Below are positions 51,316 through 62,527 of a stretch of DNA of 64,000 nt, piece by piece (position 1 is the stretch's first letter; every line of letters begins with the position of its first letter). The position numbers and the translations under genes are program-made. The notes beneath the pieces are model-generated. The model saw only the letters and a list, made by a program, of their open reading frames with translations, had not been told where the DNA came from and ran no database searches. The DNA is from Prorocentrum cordatum (lineage: Eukaryota; Sar; Dinophyceae; Prorocentrales; Prorocentraceae), in NCBI GenBank assembly GCA_963575745.1, contig CAUYUJ010015276.1, positions 84,501 through 148,500 of the forward strand. Reading direction: 5' to 3'.

Positions 51316-51828
51316 TGGCCGCTCCTCCTACTCCTCCATCTCTCATATTCCTCATCCTGCTCCTTTCCCCTCCTCCTCCTCATCCTCCCCTCCTCCTCCT
51401 CCTGCTCCTCCTCCTGCTGCTGCTGCTGCTGCTCCTCCTCCTCCTCCTCCTCCTCTCGGGTAGCGCCGACGACAGTGGACCCCCCCATTACTCATCGGCC
51501 AGCGCCCTCGAAACGCCGCCGAAACGTCTTGCCTCGCATCCGTGGCGACTCGGGCACCCCTCGATCTCCCAAAGGAGACTTGGGTCTCCCTCGATCTCCC
51601 TGTCCCTCCTCCCTCTTCCCTCTTGTCCTCTCCCTCCTCTCTCATCCCTCCTCTCCTCCCTCCCCCCTCTCCCCGCCTCGCTCTCCCCCTCCTCTCACTC
51701 CCCGCCTCCTCCCCACCTAGCCTCCTAGCCTCCTCCTCCTCCTCCTCCTGCGCCCCCTCCCCATCCCCATCCCCCTCCCCCTCCTCCTCCTCCTCCTCCT
51801 CCTCCTCCTTTTCCTCCTCCTCCTTAGG
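51316..51828. repeat. (CCT)n / (CTG)n microsatellite block
   Basis: CTC/CCT triplets with a CTG run at 51413-51433, a unique stretch at 51460-51590, then CCCT-rich sequence to 51828. ATCTCCCAAAGGAGACTTGGG / GTCTCCCTCGATCTCCC near 51570 are local repeats. Confidence 0.85.
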
Positions 51829-52017
51829 CACTTCGAGTGCCCAGGCCCGTCCTGCCCCTCCCCCATCCCAACTACGGCCGCAGAGCGTGGGTCCTAGGGC
51901 AGTTCAGCTCAGAATTGCGAGGTGCGATGCAATTTCTAGCGAAACCCAGCAAAACAATATCGAAACAGCAACAAACGCACAACAACGCAACACATGCGAC
52001 ATATGAGTGCATTTGGG

Positions 52018-52123
52018 GTGGTACGGAATGGCACGGAATGGTGCGAAATGGCACGGAAAAAGCAGGGGTCAAAACGGTACGGAATGGTACGGAATGGTAC
52101 GGAATGGTACGGAATGGTACGGT
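52018..52123 (+). repeat. TACGGAATGG 10-bp tandem repeat
   Basis: TACGGAATGG is perfect in the last five copies (about 52075-52123) and variant earlier (GCACGGAATGG, GTGCGAAATGG). Confidence 0.9.
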
Positions 52124-52334
52124 GTAGGGGTTGTGGTGGTTGGTTTTGTGGTCAGTTCAGGGTTGGGCAGGGTTTGCATTCGTTTTTATACAAGGAGCAG
52201 GAAACCAGTTCAAATCACGTGGTTTTCATGAAAACAACGCAAATGAGCATTGGATTTGCGCGGTTTCGGTTCGGCGTTGCCTCTCGATGCTCTGATGTCT
52301 CCAGAAACATCGTTCCAGGCAGGTTTGACCCCCG

Positions 52335-54161
52335 TTGAGGCCGCGCAGGGCTCAAGCTCTGCGAGGAGTAGGCTGCGGTCTCGTCGCGATGCTTTCGAGG
52401 CCCCTTTTTGAGCGCGATGTGGGGCCTGCAATGTCTGCCAGGCCGGCTGCCCTGACGACTCCAGCATTAACGATGACAGGCAGAGAACGGCCTGGCGCAT
52501 CACCTTGGCGCCTCAACAGGGTTGGCCCCACCACGGCAAGTGAAGCGTTGATGTGGGCTCCGGCTTTCGTGAACATGCTCCAAACTAATGGGGCTCACAT
52601 CGTCGACCTGGCGGGCGCCAGCGGCTTCCTCCTCGAGAACTTTGCCGAGGCTTTGTCGGGCGGCATCGACTTGCCGACAGACTACAGTGGCATGGGCGGG
52701 CCAGAGCTTGCAGTCTCCATGGTCGTGCGTGCGATGGAGTCCAAGTGCGGCGTCACATTCCCAAATGTTCAGTGCTCGCGAGCCGGCGACGTGGCAGAGC
52801 ATTGTCGCACCGTGCTTGCAGGGCACTCTGGGCAACTCGCGCCAAAATGCATCTTCTCTGAAATATTGGGCCGCTGTCCGCCTTGGAAACTTAGAAAGCT
52901 GAGGAGCATGATGAACATGGAGAAGACCAGGGTGCGGGGCAAACTCGCAGCCGCCAAGAGTTGTGACACTGGCGTCAAGAAGATCGAGATCATCAAAAAA
53001 AGCGGGGGTCTCATTCATGCGAAGGGCAGCTCGCATGATGATGGAGAAGAAGGATGAGGTCGAGGGCACGGAGACGCCGTGCCCTGCGTGGTGCTACAAG
53101 CACAGGAAGTTCTGCCAGGTCGTCGGTACATCGTCGAACGCGCGGTCAGTATCTCGGGGCATGATCGCAGGCATCATCTGCTATGATTGGAGTGTCCGGG
53201 GAGCCAAGGAGGGCTGCCTGGGCGATTCCGCCATGGCCTTCCTCGAGTTCATCAGGGAGGTTATCGATGGCGACTTCGATTGGCTCATTCTGGAATGCAC
53301 GCGGCACTTCGATGATGAACGCGGCCTTGAGCCCCTAAGTGGTTATTACTACGTGGTGGTGCTATTGATCTCCCCGTTGTTGTTCGGCATCCCCAGTTCG
53401 CGCCAGAGGAAGTGCATGCTATTGATCCGCCGTGGCAGGCGGGAGTGGCTACCCGAGGTGCACGCCACGGGGCACCGGGAGGCTTTCGAGGCGCTCTTCG
53501 CCAGGGAGGTGGCCATGCACGGCGACGAGATGAGGCGGGCTCCAGCGAGCGCCCTCTCGGCGCACAAGGAGGGGCGGAGTGAATCGCCCATGTGCTTGCT
53601 CTTGCTCCCTCCTGCGCTGCTAGGCTGCTCTGCTCTTGCTCACCCACGTCTTCTCTCTCCTCATCCCCTTGCTATCTTCTACCCCCCCTCCTCCCCCTGA
53701 CCCCTGATTCCCCTCCTCCTCCACCTCCTCGTCCCCCCCCCCCCCCTCCTCCTCCCCCCCCCCCCCCCCCCCCCCCCTCATCCCCAGCATCTTCTTACTG
53801 CTAATGATCCTCTTACTCCTCCTCCTCCCCTCTGACTCGATGCTTCCACCGCCCGCGCAGGACTCCATGGCAGCGCAGCGAGGCCTCCCGCCGAGAACAC
53901 TGGGTGGCAAGGAATTCACATTTTGGCAAGTATTTCCGCCAGCACTGCGACGCCATGTCGCTGGCGCTACGCAGCGTTACCACATCGACCGCCATGACGT
54001 GGAGTCGGAGTCGAGCCGTGCCATCACCTGGGCTCGCCATGCTTCCCGATGGGGGGGTGAATTCTTTGGGCGGGAATGGCATGCACGCAGCAGCAATCGG
54101 AGGTGCGTTCATTTTCTCGTTCGCTTGCACGAGGCCTGTCCATTCGCGCGAGGCTGCGTAG
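52335..54161 (+). pseudogene. DNA cytosine-5 methyltransferase-like gene, broken
   Basis: The order of motifs is that of C5 DNA methyltransferases, which transfer a methyl group from S-adenosylmethionine to cytosine in DNA. Frame 1 (52335-53057) has motif I as DYSGMGGPELA (residues 116-126), then SRAGDVAEHCRTVL and CIFSEILGRCP. In the next frame (52963-53700) IICYDWSVRGAKEGCLGDSA corresponds to motif IV (normally P-C with catalytic Cys; Ile here before Cys), LECTRHF to motif VI (normally E-N-V), and FGIPSSRQRKCMLLIRR to motif VIII. After a C-rich stretch, a third frame (about 53862-54161) has NSLGGNGMHAAAIGGAF, the G-N-x-x-x motif X. The join between frames 1 and 2 shows no convincing splice pair, so it is probably a frameshift. 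The third may be a real exon after the AG at 53860, though I found no donor in phase. Related methyltransferases are carried by retrotransposons in some dinoflagellates. No RT lies next to this one. Confidence 0.65.
53579..53860 (+). other. Candidate intron of the methyltransferase-like gene
   Basis: A possible donor GTGAAT at 53579 and a CCCGCGCAG acceptor ending at 53860 enclose a C/CCT-rich tract (53700-53777). The phases do not join cleanly, so a different donor or an indel is needed. Confidence 0.3.
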
Positions 54162-54814
54162 CAGAGGTAGTGCAAGCACATGGCATATGTTTCAGGTTTC
54201 CAGCTTACCGGGCTGGGGGTAAGTGGTCGCCATAGCTGATTAGCAAGACCATGCGGTCCGGCGGTGCAATCCTCATCGTCCTCATCTTTCTCCACCTCCA
54301 CCTCTCTCTCCTACTCCCACCTCCTCCCCCTCCTCCTCCTCCTCCTCCTCCTCCCATCGCCTCTCCCTGACTCTCTCCTCCTCATGCCCCATGCTCCCCC
54401 TCCTTCACCAACTCCACCTCTTCCAACTCCTCCTCCATCCCCCTCCCCCTCCTCCTCCCCCTCCTCCTCCCCCTCCTCCCCCTCCTCCTCTTCCTCCTCC
54501 TCCTCCCCCCCTCTTGCCTCCTGCGCCGCTGCGCCTCCTCCCAGGGAAGGCCGGGCCAAGCGTCGAGAGCCTGATGTTGTGCTAAGTGCGCGTTGGCGCC
54601 CTCAATGCCATAGCATGGTTCGCATCGTTCCCATCGTCACTCCTCCCCCAGGGCCCCAGGGGCCCCTCCTCATGGTCCTTCTGTGGGGCTGGAATTTCGC
54701 GGCTCCTTAGCCCCCATCAGGTCAAGCATGGGAGCATCGAACGACAACTTATCGACAACTTGTCAACTTACGTAGCACCCCGCAATTGCGGATAAGAGTG
54801 AGTGGGCGGCCGCG
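54162..54814. other. Spacer with (CCT)n microsatellite
   Basis: CTC/CCT triplets fill about 54284-54540. No gene. Confidence 0.5.
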
Positions 54815-55043
54815 GGGTGTGTCGCGGGTGCGTCGCGGGTGGGTCGCGGGTGGGTCGCGGGTGGGTCTCGCGGGGCGGGCCGCGGGTGGGTCGCGGGTGG
54901 TTCGCGAATCGCGGGTGGGTCGCGGGGTGGGTCGCGGGTGGGTCGTGGGTGGGTCGCGGGTAGGTCGCGGGGTGGGTCGCGGGGTGGGTCGCGGGCGGGT
55001 CGCGGGCGGGTCGCGGGCGCGTCGCGGGCGGGCCTGGGTGGGG
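54815..55043 (+). repeat. GGGTGGGTCGC G-rich minisatellite
   Basis: GGTCGCGGGTGG units of 10-12 bases recur about 20 times. Closely spaced GGG runs on the + strand could form G-quadruplexes (inference). The frame is open on both strands and the ORFs are repeat translations. Confidence 0.9.
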
Positions 55044-55328
55044 GCGACGCAACAAAACAAAACAAACTAACGACAACAAGAACCCTCGCCGTGGATCCCC
55101 ACTTCAGCCACGCACCCAGGGACAGTGAATGACCGTTCGGCCCCCTTCACTCTCATGATCATCTCCACGCATCGTTCATGCCATAGCAATGGAGCAGCCG
55201 AGCAGTCGTGATTAGTGGTTCGCAAACCACTCGTTCGCCCGACCTTGCTGCTACCTGGCCTTCGATTTCAGCTCCTCGCCACGCCAGCGGCGCCGCCTCC
55301 GTTCGACGAGGACGCAGAGGAATATTAG
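55044..55328. other. Upstream flank of the second zinc-cluster gene
   Basis: About 285 bases with no gene of their own. They probably hold an intron or leader of the following gene, since its frame is entered through an AG at 55328. Confidence 0.35.
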
Positions 55329-58300
55329 GACTCGGTGTTCAACGCAACGGATGGCGAGGACGCCGCCGCCGAGCCCGACGCCGACGCCGCGGCGCAGGCA
55401 ATGGGCGACGACAAGGCCAACGCCAATGGCAAGGGCAAGAAGGGGCGCGGCCGGGGCCGCGGCCGCGGCAGGGGCGGCGGCACAGGAGGTGGCCGCGGCC
55501 GCGGCCGCGGTGGCCGCCGTGCAGCTGCAGTTGCTGGACAGAGCGGCGCCTCCCACGGGGCGGCCGACGGCGGCGGCGAGGTGGCGGTGCCGGAGGCAGA
55601 GGATGAGCCGACATACAGGTGCACAGAGTGCGCGAAGTGGAAGCCTGAGAGCTGCTTCTACGCGGGCCAGTGCAGGTGCTCCGAGTGCAACAACGACAAG
55701 CGCAAGTGGGAGCGCTACCTTGCCCAGGAAGACGCCGTCAACTACTACGGGGAGATGGAAGGGGGGAAAACAAGGAGATGGCTGAAGCGACCTACAAGGC
55801 TTGGAAGGAACACCGTGGAAGCGCTACGAAGGTCAGGCACAAACAGAAGTTTTCCATTCGCGAGTGCGCCAAGTCCTGGGAGGCCAAGAAAGGGGCTCGC
55901 AAGACCGAGCGGGGTGAGATGATGTGGGAGGGGGAGTACTACGAGTTCGCCTAGACCGCGAAGGCATGCTATTTGACAAAGCCCGAGATGGAAGCGAATT
56001 GGGCGAAGTGGGTCGCTGACCCGCACTGGCCCAAGGATAAGGATGGGCCCCGCGGCTACCAGCGCTGCTTGGTGAAGACCAAGGACCTCCTCGATAAGTT
56101 TGAGGAGGCTTCCAATAAACATGAATTCAAGGAGGCCGAGAAGCTGAGTAAGAATGTCAAGCAAGACGTCATCGACAAGAAACGGAAGGCTATCTTCGCT
56201 GGGGACGCAGATGAACCGATGGACGCCAACGACCTAGCGCACGGAGACGGGTTGGTGAACAAAGCTTTCAAGGCGTTTGGCAAGACCGGGGCGGCAGGGA
56301 GCATGAATGGCGACGCGTTGATGCCCGCCTTCGAGGACTTGAAGAACGAGGCCGCGAAAAAGAGAAAGGGCATGCACGCCGCCGGGGACGAGGGCGAGTG
56401 CTCCGATGGGGGAGACGACGAGACCGACGCAGTGACCAGGCGCGGCGGCGGCGCCGCCAGCAGCGTCGCAGATGGGTCGAGGGCGACGCCTGAGAAGCTT
56501 GAGAAGCCCGTCTTCTTCGACCCGACGAAGATCAACAAGGCCGCCCGCGCCTGCGACAAGCAGGTGGTCAAGACGAAGAAGGCTCTGCAGGACGTGCAGT
56601 ACATGATGCCCCAGGCCATCGCGGAGGTCCAGCAGGGGCCGGAGTCCATGGAGATCAAGAACAAGCTCAGTGGCGAGTTGGCGACGGTCCTTTTCCGATC
56701 CAAGTGGGTTGCAGCGGCCCTGACTAATGTGCCGATCCTGGCCGAGCTGATCAAGGCGACCCAAGATGACGCACAAGACCACCACCCTGTGTTGGATGTT
56801 GCGTCCTTGGACTTGGCGGCGTTGTCCCGCTCGGGCCCGTGCCCTGGGTTCGAAGGTCTGACGTGTTTCTCGGATCTTGAGCAGCGCAAGAGCGCCATGC
56901 CAGCAGCGACTTCAGGAGGGGATCTGAAAAGAAGTATGGACGCCAAGAAGGACCGGTTCAGACTGCATGGCGTGCTCGCCGCCTCTTGCCGCACAGCACT
57001 GGCCGACATGAAGAGCGCCAAGAACAGCATCATCGCTGTGCTTGAGGAGGCCAAGAAGGATGAGGAGAAGAAGGGGGGGAGCAAGAAGCGGCGTGGTGGC
57101 GAACCAACCCAGGAGGCGGGGAAGCAGAAGGCCACTCGCAACCGCGGTAGCTTGCCGGCTGTGTTGACGAACGAGTGGGCCGAGAAGTACGGGTCGCAGT
57201 CGCAGGTCGAGTTCCGCGGGCAGGTCTACAGGGGCAGATTTGACAACGTCGACTACAGCAAGCCGTTCTTGATCTCTGGGAATATGCACATCGAGGACAG
57301 TGGGTAGACGAGGAGGAAAGGGAGGAGGAGGAGGAGGAGGAGGAAGAGGAGGAGGAGGAGGAGGAGGAGGAGGAGGAGGAGGAGGAGGAGGGAGGAGGAG
57401 GAGGAGGAGAAGGAGGAGGAGGAGGAGGAGGAGGAGGGAGGAGGAGGAAGAGGAGGGAGGAGTAGGGGGGATAGGACGAGGAGATGAGGAGGATGAATCA
57501 ACATGAAAATGACAAGTGCAGTCCGACAGGAGTGGAGCAGCGAGTGTCCTGCGTTCAAGACCTGGCTGAAAGACTTCGGCGCGATGTTCGAGGAGAGCAC
57601 CGAGAGGATCACAGAGGGTCGGGCTGCCATGAAAGCTGATGTCGACGCGGCCTCGTTCACCCGCGGGAAGGTCTCCGAGATCACCAACAATGACCCAGAC
57701 GTTGTTCTCGACATCAAGGGCCGCGACATCGCGAAGATGGAGTGCACCGTGCAGTTGGTGAAGCAGATGATGCCGACGGCGTTCGGCATCATGGCTGGCA
57801 ATGTTTCGTCAGCCATGTTCGAGTTGGAAGAATTGAGTTGCTTTCGATTCAACGGGGGAGGCACCCGCGCCTTCGCCGTGGTCAGCGCCAAGGATGTGGC
57901 AGAATTCCTATCGAAGAGCAAGACGGCGACGACTTCGCAGATGGCCCCTGCTTGGTTCAGCAATGCTTCTCAGACCGACCTCGAAGCGTTCACTGAAGCT
58001 GGGTGTAAGATTCGGAGCGCCACCTGCGGTTCACAAGATGTGGTTTTCACTCCAAGTGGCTACGTCGTCTGCCATCGTGTTCTCGAAACTTCTGATGTGA
58101 CTGGCATTCGGGCCCCGTGCGTCGCGAAGCCCGACGCCAGCAACCCCCCCTTCTCCATCGGCGGCCTCGCTGGCGCAGGCAAGCAGAACCCGACTACTGG
58201 GCAAGCTCTGAAATTCATTAACGATGTAATGCAGTGGTCGCCGGAGGAGCCGCTGAGCGCGGAGCAGGTGGGGACGGCGAAGCAGGAGCAACAGCGCGCG

Positions 58301-58465
58301 GCTGAGGAAGAAAAGGCGGCGAAGGAACAAGAGGCGAATAAGCAAGAGGATCTGGCGAAGCAGGATGAAGAGGATCAGGCGAGGGATCAAAAGGAGAAGG
58401 CGAAGGAGGTGGCGAAGCAGGAGTCGGCGGACGCGGCCGATGCGGCGGCGGCGGTCGCGGAGTGA
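55329..58465 (+). CDS. Second zinc-cluster/helical dinoflagellate protein, frameshift and in-frame stop
   Basis: Entry is probably through the acceptor ATATTAG at 55328 (the frame has a TAG just before). An acidic/Ala head leads to an Arg-Gly region (GRGRGRGRGGG) and a cysteine cluster C-x2-C-x7-C-x5-C-x-C-x2-C (YRCTECAKW, SCFYAGQCRCSECNNDKRKW). At a run of six G near 55760 the frame shifts, and the family sequence goes on as ENKEMAEATYKAWKEHRG and RGEMMWEGEYYEFA. TAG at 55952 follows, after which the same frame continues TAKACYLTKPEMEANWAKWV and DKDGPRGYQRC. Dinoflagellate members show MMWE...-F-T-x-x-E--W and GPRG in this order, so the stop interrupts conserved sequence. The frame then runs to 57303, where a 213-nt intron (57304-57516) joins DSG to AVRQEWSS in phase 2. 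The last exon (57517-58465) ends in a Lys/Glu/Gln-rich helix. Either a recent pseudogene or two sequence errors. Confidence 0.65.
57304..57516 (+). other. Intron composed of GGA repeats
   Basis: It starts GTAGACGAGG and ends TGACAAG. Between these it is almost entirely GGA/GAG triplets (57308-57470). Excision joins the flanking frames in phase 2. There is no pyrimidine tract before the acceptor. AG at 57529 is an alternative acceptor but gives the wrong phase with this donor. Confidence 0.55.
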
Positions 58466-59254
58466 GCGCAGGGCAGCGACCGGGGCCAGGCCGAGCAGGC
58501 GCCGCAGGGGCGCCCGCCTCCCAGGGCACCGCAGCACTCCTGGCCACCTCCTCAGGAGCGCTGGGGGCTTTCCAGGGACGGGGCGGGGATCGCGTCATCT
58601 CCTGAGGCGCAGGCTAGCTCGGACATTTCGCACTAATTTGGCTTGTCGGCCCTGACTGCTCGCGGCCGCGACGCCATGCAACAGGCCGCAGGTAGCCTGC
58701 GGTCGTTGGGTTTGGGTTCGGGGTGGCCTGCGAGAAGACAGGCCGACAGATCTGTGCGAGTAGCAGATTCTGCAACAACAACAGCAACGACATCATCATC
58801 ATCATCATCAGCAGCAGCAGTGGCATCATCATCACCAACACCACCTACCTTCCTCCCCCTCCCTCTCCCCCCCTCCCACTCCCTCCCTCCATCCCTCCCT
58901 CTCCCTCCCTCCCGCCCCCTTCCTCCCCCCCGCCCGCCATCTCCCCATGCGCCACCTCACTCCCCCTCTCTCCCTCCCCGCCAGAGCGGCCAGTGCCTCC
59001 GGAAACCGAGCTTGGGTTGAGCTTGGGCTTGAGCGAGCCTGGGGCTGAGCCTAGGAGAAGAAGGGTGAGTAGTGGGAGGAGGGCAGTGGGAGGGCAGACC
59101 AGGGGGGAGGGAGTTGGAAGGAGGAGGGAGTGGTACGAGGGGATCGCCCTGTTCCTGCCCCCGCGGCGCTGGAGGAAATCGAGGAGAAGAGAGCAGACAG
59201 AGGATGACAATGATGATGATGATGACGACGATGATGATGATCATGATGATGATG

Positions 59255-59286
<32 letters not shown>

Positions 59287-59464
59287 GATGATGATGGTAG
59301 TGATAAGTTCAAACGCGATCCAGTAACCGACGCAGACGCAGACGCTGCCCCCCCCCTCTAGCTTCGGAATTCCGAGAGCACAAACGGAAGAGGAGAGAGG
59401 AGGATAGGAAGCTGGCGGAGGAGAGGGCTGATCGGATTGGGCTATGGTAGCAAACTGTTCTCAG
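58466..59464. other. Downstream spacer with CAT, CCCT and GAT microsatellites
   Basis: CATCAT/CAGCAG runs lie at 58787-58830, CCCT-rich sequence at 58853-58980 and a (GAT)n run at 59200-59308. No gene is supported. The Asp/Met-rich ORFs are repeat translations. Confidence 0.6.
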
Positions 59465-60045
59465 GCGTCTTCATACTTTAGACTGGTGTTTCTCAGCGTT
59501 CCCTGTCGGTTCGCGTGCATTTCAGCTCCGTAGCTGGCCTGGAGCTCGCATCAAAGCAAACGCACAGCATTGCCCGTAAAAGATTTACAGTTCGAATCGT
59601 CTTTAATTGACAGCTTTGCTTGCAGACCGATTTGGGGCGTCTCGATACCGTAGGCGAATGTGCCTGATGATTTTTGTTTCGGGCGTGCGTTCCAGCTCCG
59701 TAGCCAACCTACAGCTCGAATAAAGTAGAGAAAACTAAAGTGGAGAAAACAAATATCATTTCTCAAAACTGGGGTCGGCGGTAAACCGTCAACCTTGGTT
59801 ACCGCCAGAAGCCCGTAGAGCTTCCCCACGATATACATGGGCAACATGCGCGCGCAGCAATCTCGCAATCCGCGCGCGCGAGGGCGGTTTTATAGAAGTC
59901 TGTTTCACAAGCCCTTGCTTGTCCACACTCGAGCTCGTCTCGATACTGCAGACTAGCGCTCGTGATCATTCCCATTCGACTGTCTGCTTTCCTTCCATCT
60001 CTGTAGCTCGCCTACAGCTCGAATTAAGTAGAGTAAACCAACACC
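59465..60045 (+). repeat. Three spaced copies of a roughly 100-bp repeat
   Basis: Copies at about 59465-59570, 59634-59745 and 59935-60045 each carry GCGTCTCGATAC-like sequence, then CAGCTCCGTAGC, CCTACAGCTCGAA and TAAGTAGAGTAAAC. The second and third agree best. Between copies lies unrelated sequence of 60-190 bases. Confidence 0.7.
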
Positions 60046-60164
60046 GCCGATCTAAAAATTGAAGAGCGCAGATAGTTTGTAAGTCGCAGCTCTGGTAGTA
60101 GACCGATCTCAACCGTCTTAATGCTTTCAACTAGGGAGTAGGGAAGAAGAGGATGAGGAGTTCC

Positions 60165-60450
60165 CCCCCCCCCCCCCCTCCTCTCGCTCCCGCCCCCCCC
60201 CTTCCTCCGCTTCTTCCTTCGTCCACTCCCTCGTCCTTCTTCTCTCCTCCATTATCCCGCTGGCCTCCTCCCTCCTCGCCCCCCCTGCCCCCACTCCCCC
60301 TCCTCGTCCTCGTCCTCGCCCTTTTCCTCCTCCTGCCTCCTCCTCCCCCCCCCCCCCCCCTTCCCTCCTCGTCCTTTTCCTCCATCATTCCTCATCCTCC
60401 CCCTTTCATTTCGCCCTTATCTTCCTCTCCTCTCCTTTATGTTTCTTCTC
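60165..60450. repeat. C/T-rich microsatellite block
   Basis: CCT, CTTC and C runs. The Pro/Leu/Ser and Gly/Glu frames are repeat translations. Confidence 0.85.
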
Positions 60451-60960
60451 CGCCCTCTGTTCCAAACGACTAATGTGAACTTCTGCTACAGTACAACACA
60501 GGCGCACCGAAGCGATGTCATTTACCTACAATACGACATTAATGTGTCATTTACCTCACTAATGTGAGATTTACCTACAGTTCGACCCACAACGCAACAC
60601 TAATGTGTCATTCACCTATAATACAAGCCGACTGCAGCGTTCACCTACAATGCAACATAAGTGGTGCCCCACCAAGCCCCCAACGGACAATCTAACAGTG
60701 AGGATTGGAGCCGGTTGGGCGGTTCGGGTGGCCCGCCAAAGCTCCAGGAGGTTCGTCGTTTTTGTCGCCCCGTGGAGGCCGTTCTCGGCATTGGTGGCCG
60801 CTAGAAATCGGATCCGGAGCGGAAAACTGCGCCGAAGGGAACCCGCGCGGGGTCCGGGGGCAGATTTTTCCAGCGGGGTGGCCCTCGCCCCTCCCTTGAC
60901 CGAGTCTCTCGGGGCCTGTCCAGTTCAGACCCCCTGTCCGTTTCCAATTGGAGGAGGCTC
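60451..60960. other. Upstream flank of the histone-like gene
   Basis: CATTTACCTACAATACGACA-like repeats (TGTCATTTACCTACA) recur between 60490 and 60660. The remainder is GC-rich. A + strand ORF runs through but in a frame not continuous with the histone fold. Earlier exons of that gene could lie here. Confidence 0.35.
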
Positions 60961-62496
60961 ATGGGCACCGCCCCGAGCCATCTCTCGGGCGAGTTCGACA
61001 GGACATTCCACCCGGGCAGCGCGACCCATTGCTTGTGCGAGTTCGACAAGCTCGCGCGCTACCAGAACAGCGAGAAACAGAAGAGGGCCCGGCAGTGCGA
61101 CACGGCCGCGCCGCCGCCCAAGGCCGCGGGGAGCTCCGCCGCCACAGGCCGCGCGACGAGCGACGAGCCCGAGGCCCAGGCCGCGGGGGTTGCCGCCGCC
61201 CAAGGACGTGGATTATGGCCCCCCCTGGCGCCTGAGCGCTCGAAATCTCCGTCCGCGGGCGGAGGGGGGGCCGCTCCTGCGGGCCTCCGGCTTCCCGGGG
61301 ATGTAGATTTCGAGCGCTCTGGCGCTGGGGGGGGGTGCAAATTCTACGCCCCGGGGGGGGTCTCTTCGCCCCCCAGGCAGCGGCCGCCCGCGCGAGCCCA
61401 TTGGCGGCCCGGCAGGCGCTGGCCGACGCGGCCCCCGTCGAGGGCGGCGTGGAGCATGGGGGCGAGGACGCAGCAGTCAAAAAGGTGCTGGCGGCGGCGC
61501 ACGTAGCCGCCTTGCGCGGGGCAGAGGCCGCGGCGGCGGCCAGCCCGGCTCCAGCCGCGCGAGGGGTGCACGGCCAAGCGCGTTCCCAGGAGGAGCGGAA
61601 CGACAGGCGCAGGGCGCGGGCGGTCGCGGCGAACCTGAGCGACAGAAACCGCGAGTTCTCCAAGGCCGCCTTCACGCGCTTGGCGCGGGAATTGGCGGAG
61701 GAGATCACCACGGACATGGGCTGCGACGCCAGAAAGTGGAGTGCCGCGGCCCTGGCTGCCTTGAAAAGCAGCTCTGAGCAGCACCTGGTCGAAGTCCTGG
61801 CGAAGTCCAACTGGTGCGTTGGGCGATCGATAACGGGCCCCTTGCGACCCGCCTCTCGCTGGATTTCGCGCGGGGGACCGCCGCGCGCCGCCGCGGGCCA
61901 CTGGGCGCCGCCGAAGACCGCCAAACAGAGACCTTTAGGAAACGCAAAGGCCGCCGAATACCCCCGCAGACCGCCGAAGGCCGAGGGGCAACAAAGGGTC
62001 GAGCACGCAAGGTTCGCCATCCACAACAAGCGGCAGACGCCCCATTCGAGCGGCGTCCAGCTGCACACTCGCGCGATGGCCAAGGGGCGCGTCAACCCCG
62101 CGTGCGTCGAGGAGAGGCGGCAGCTCCGGAGGCAGCCCGAGAACCGCGAGGACAGGAAGGCCAAGGCCAAGAAGCAGCGGCGTGAGTGAGATAGGAGCGG
62201 GCAGGGGTCTCCCACGGGCTGATGAGGGCAGCCGCGGGGCGAATGGCTTACAGGCGAATGAGAAGATCCGCCTTGTCGCTAGCGGCTGGGGTTCGCCCAG
62301 AGGCCGATGAGGCAGCCTGGGGCCTGGGGGCTGATAGCCCGCAGGGCGCTAGCTGTTTTCGGAGGCGTGCGCGTTTCCATTGGAGATGTCCACCCCCGCC
62401 TGCGGCATCCTTCCTCTATCCATTTGTCATTTCAGTGGGAGGCGGGGCGGTCGCCGGCGGAAAGGTGGAAGGGGGGGGGGGGGAGGAGGGGGAGGG

Positions 62497-62527
<31 letters not shown>

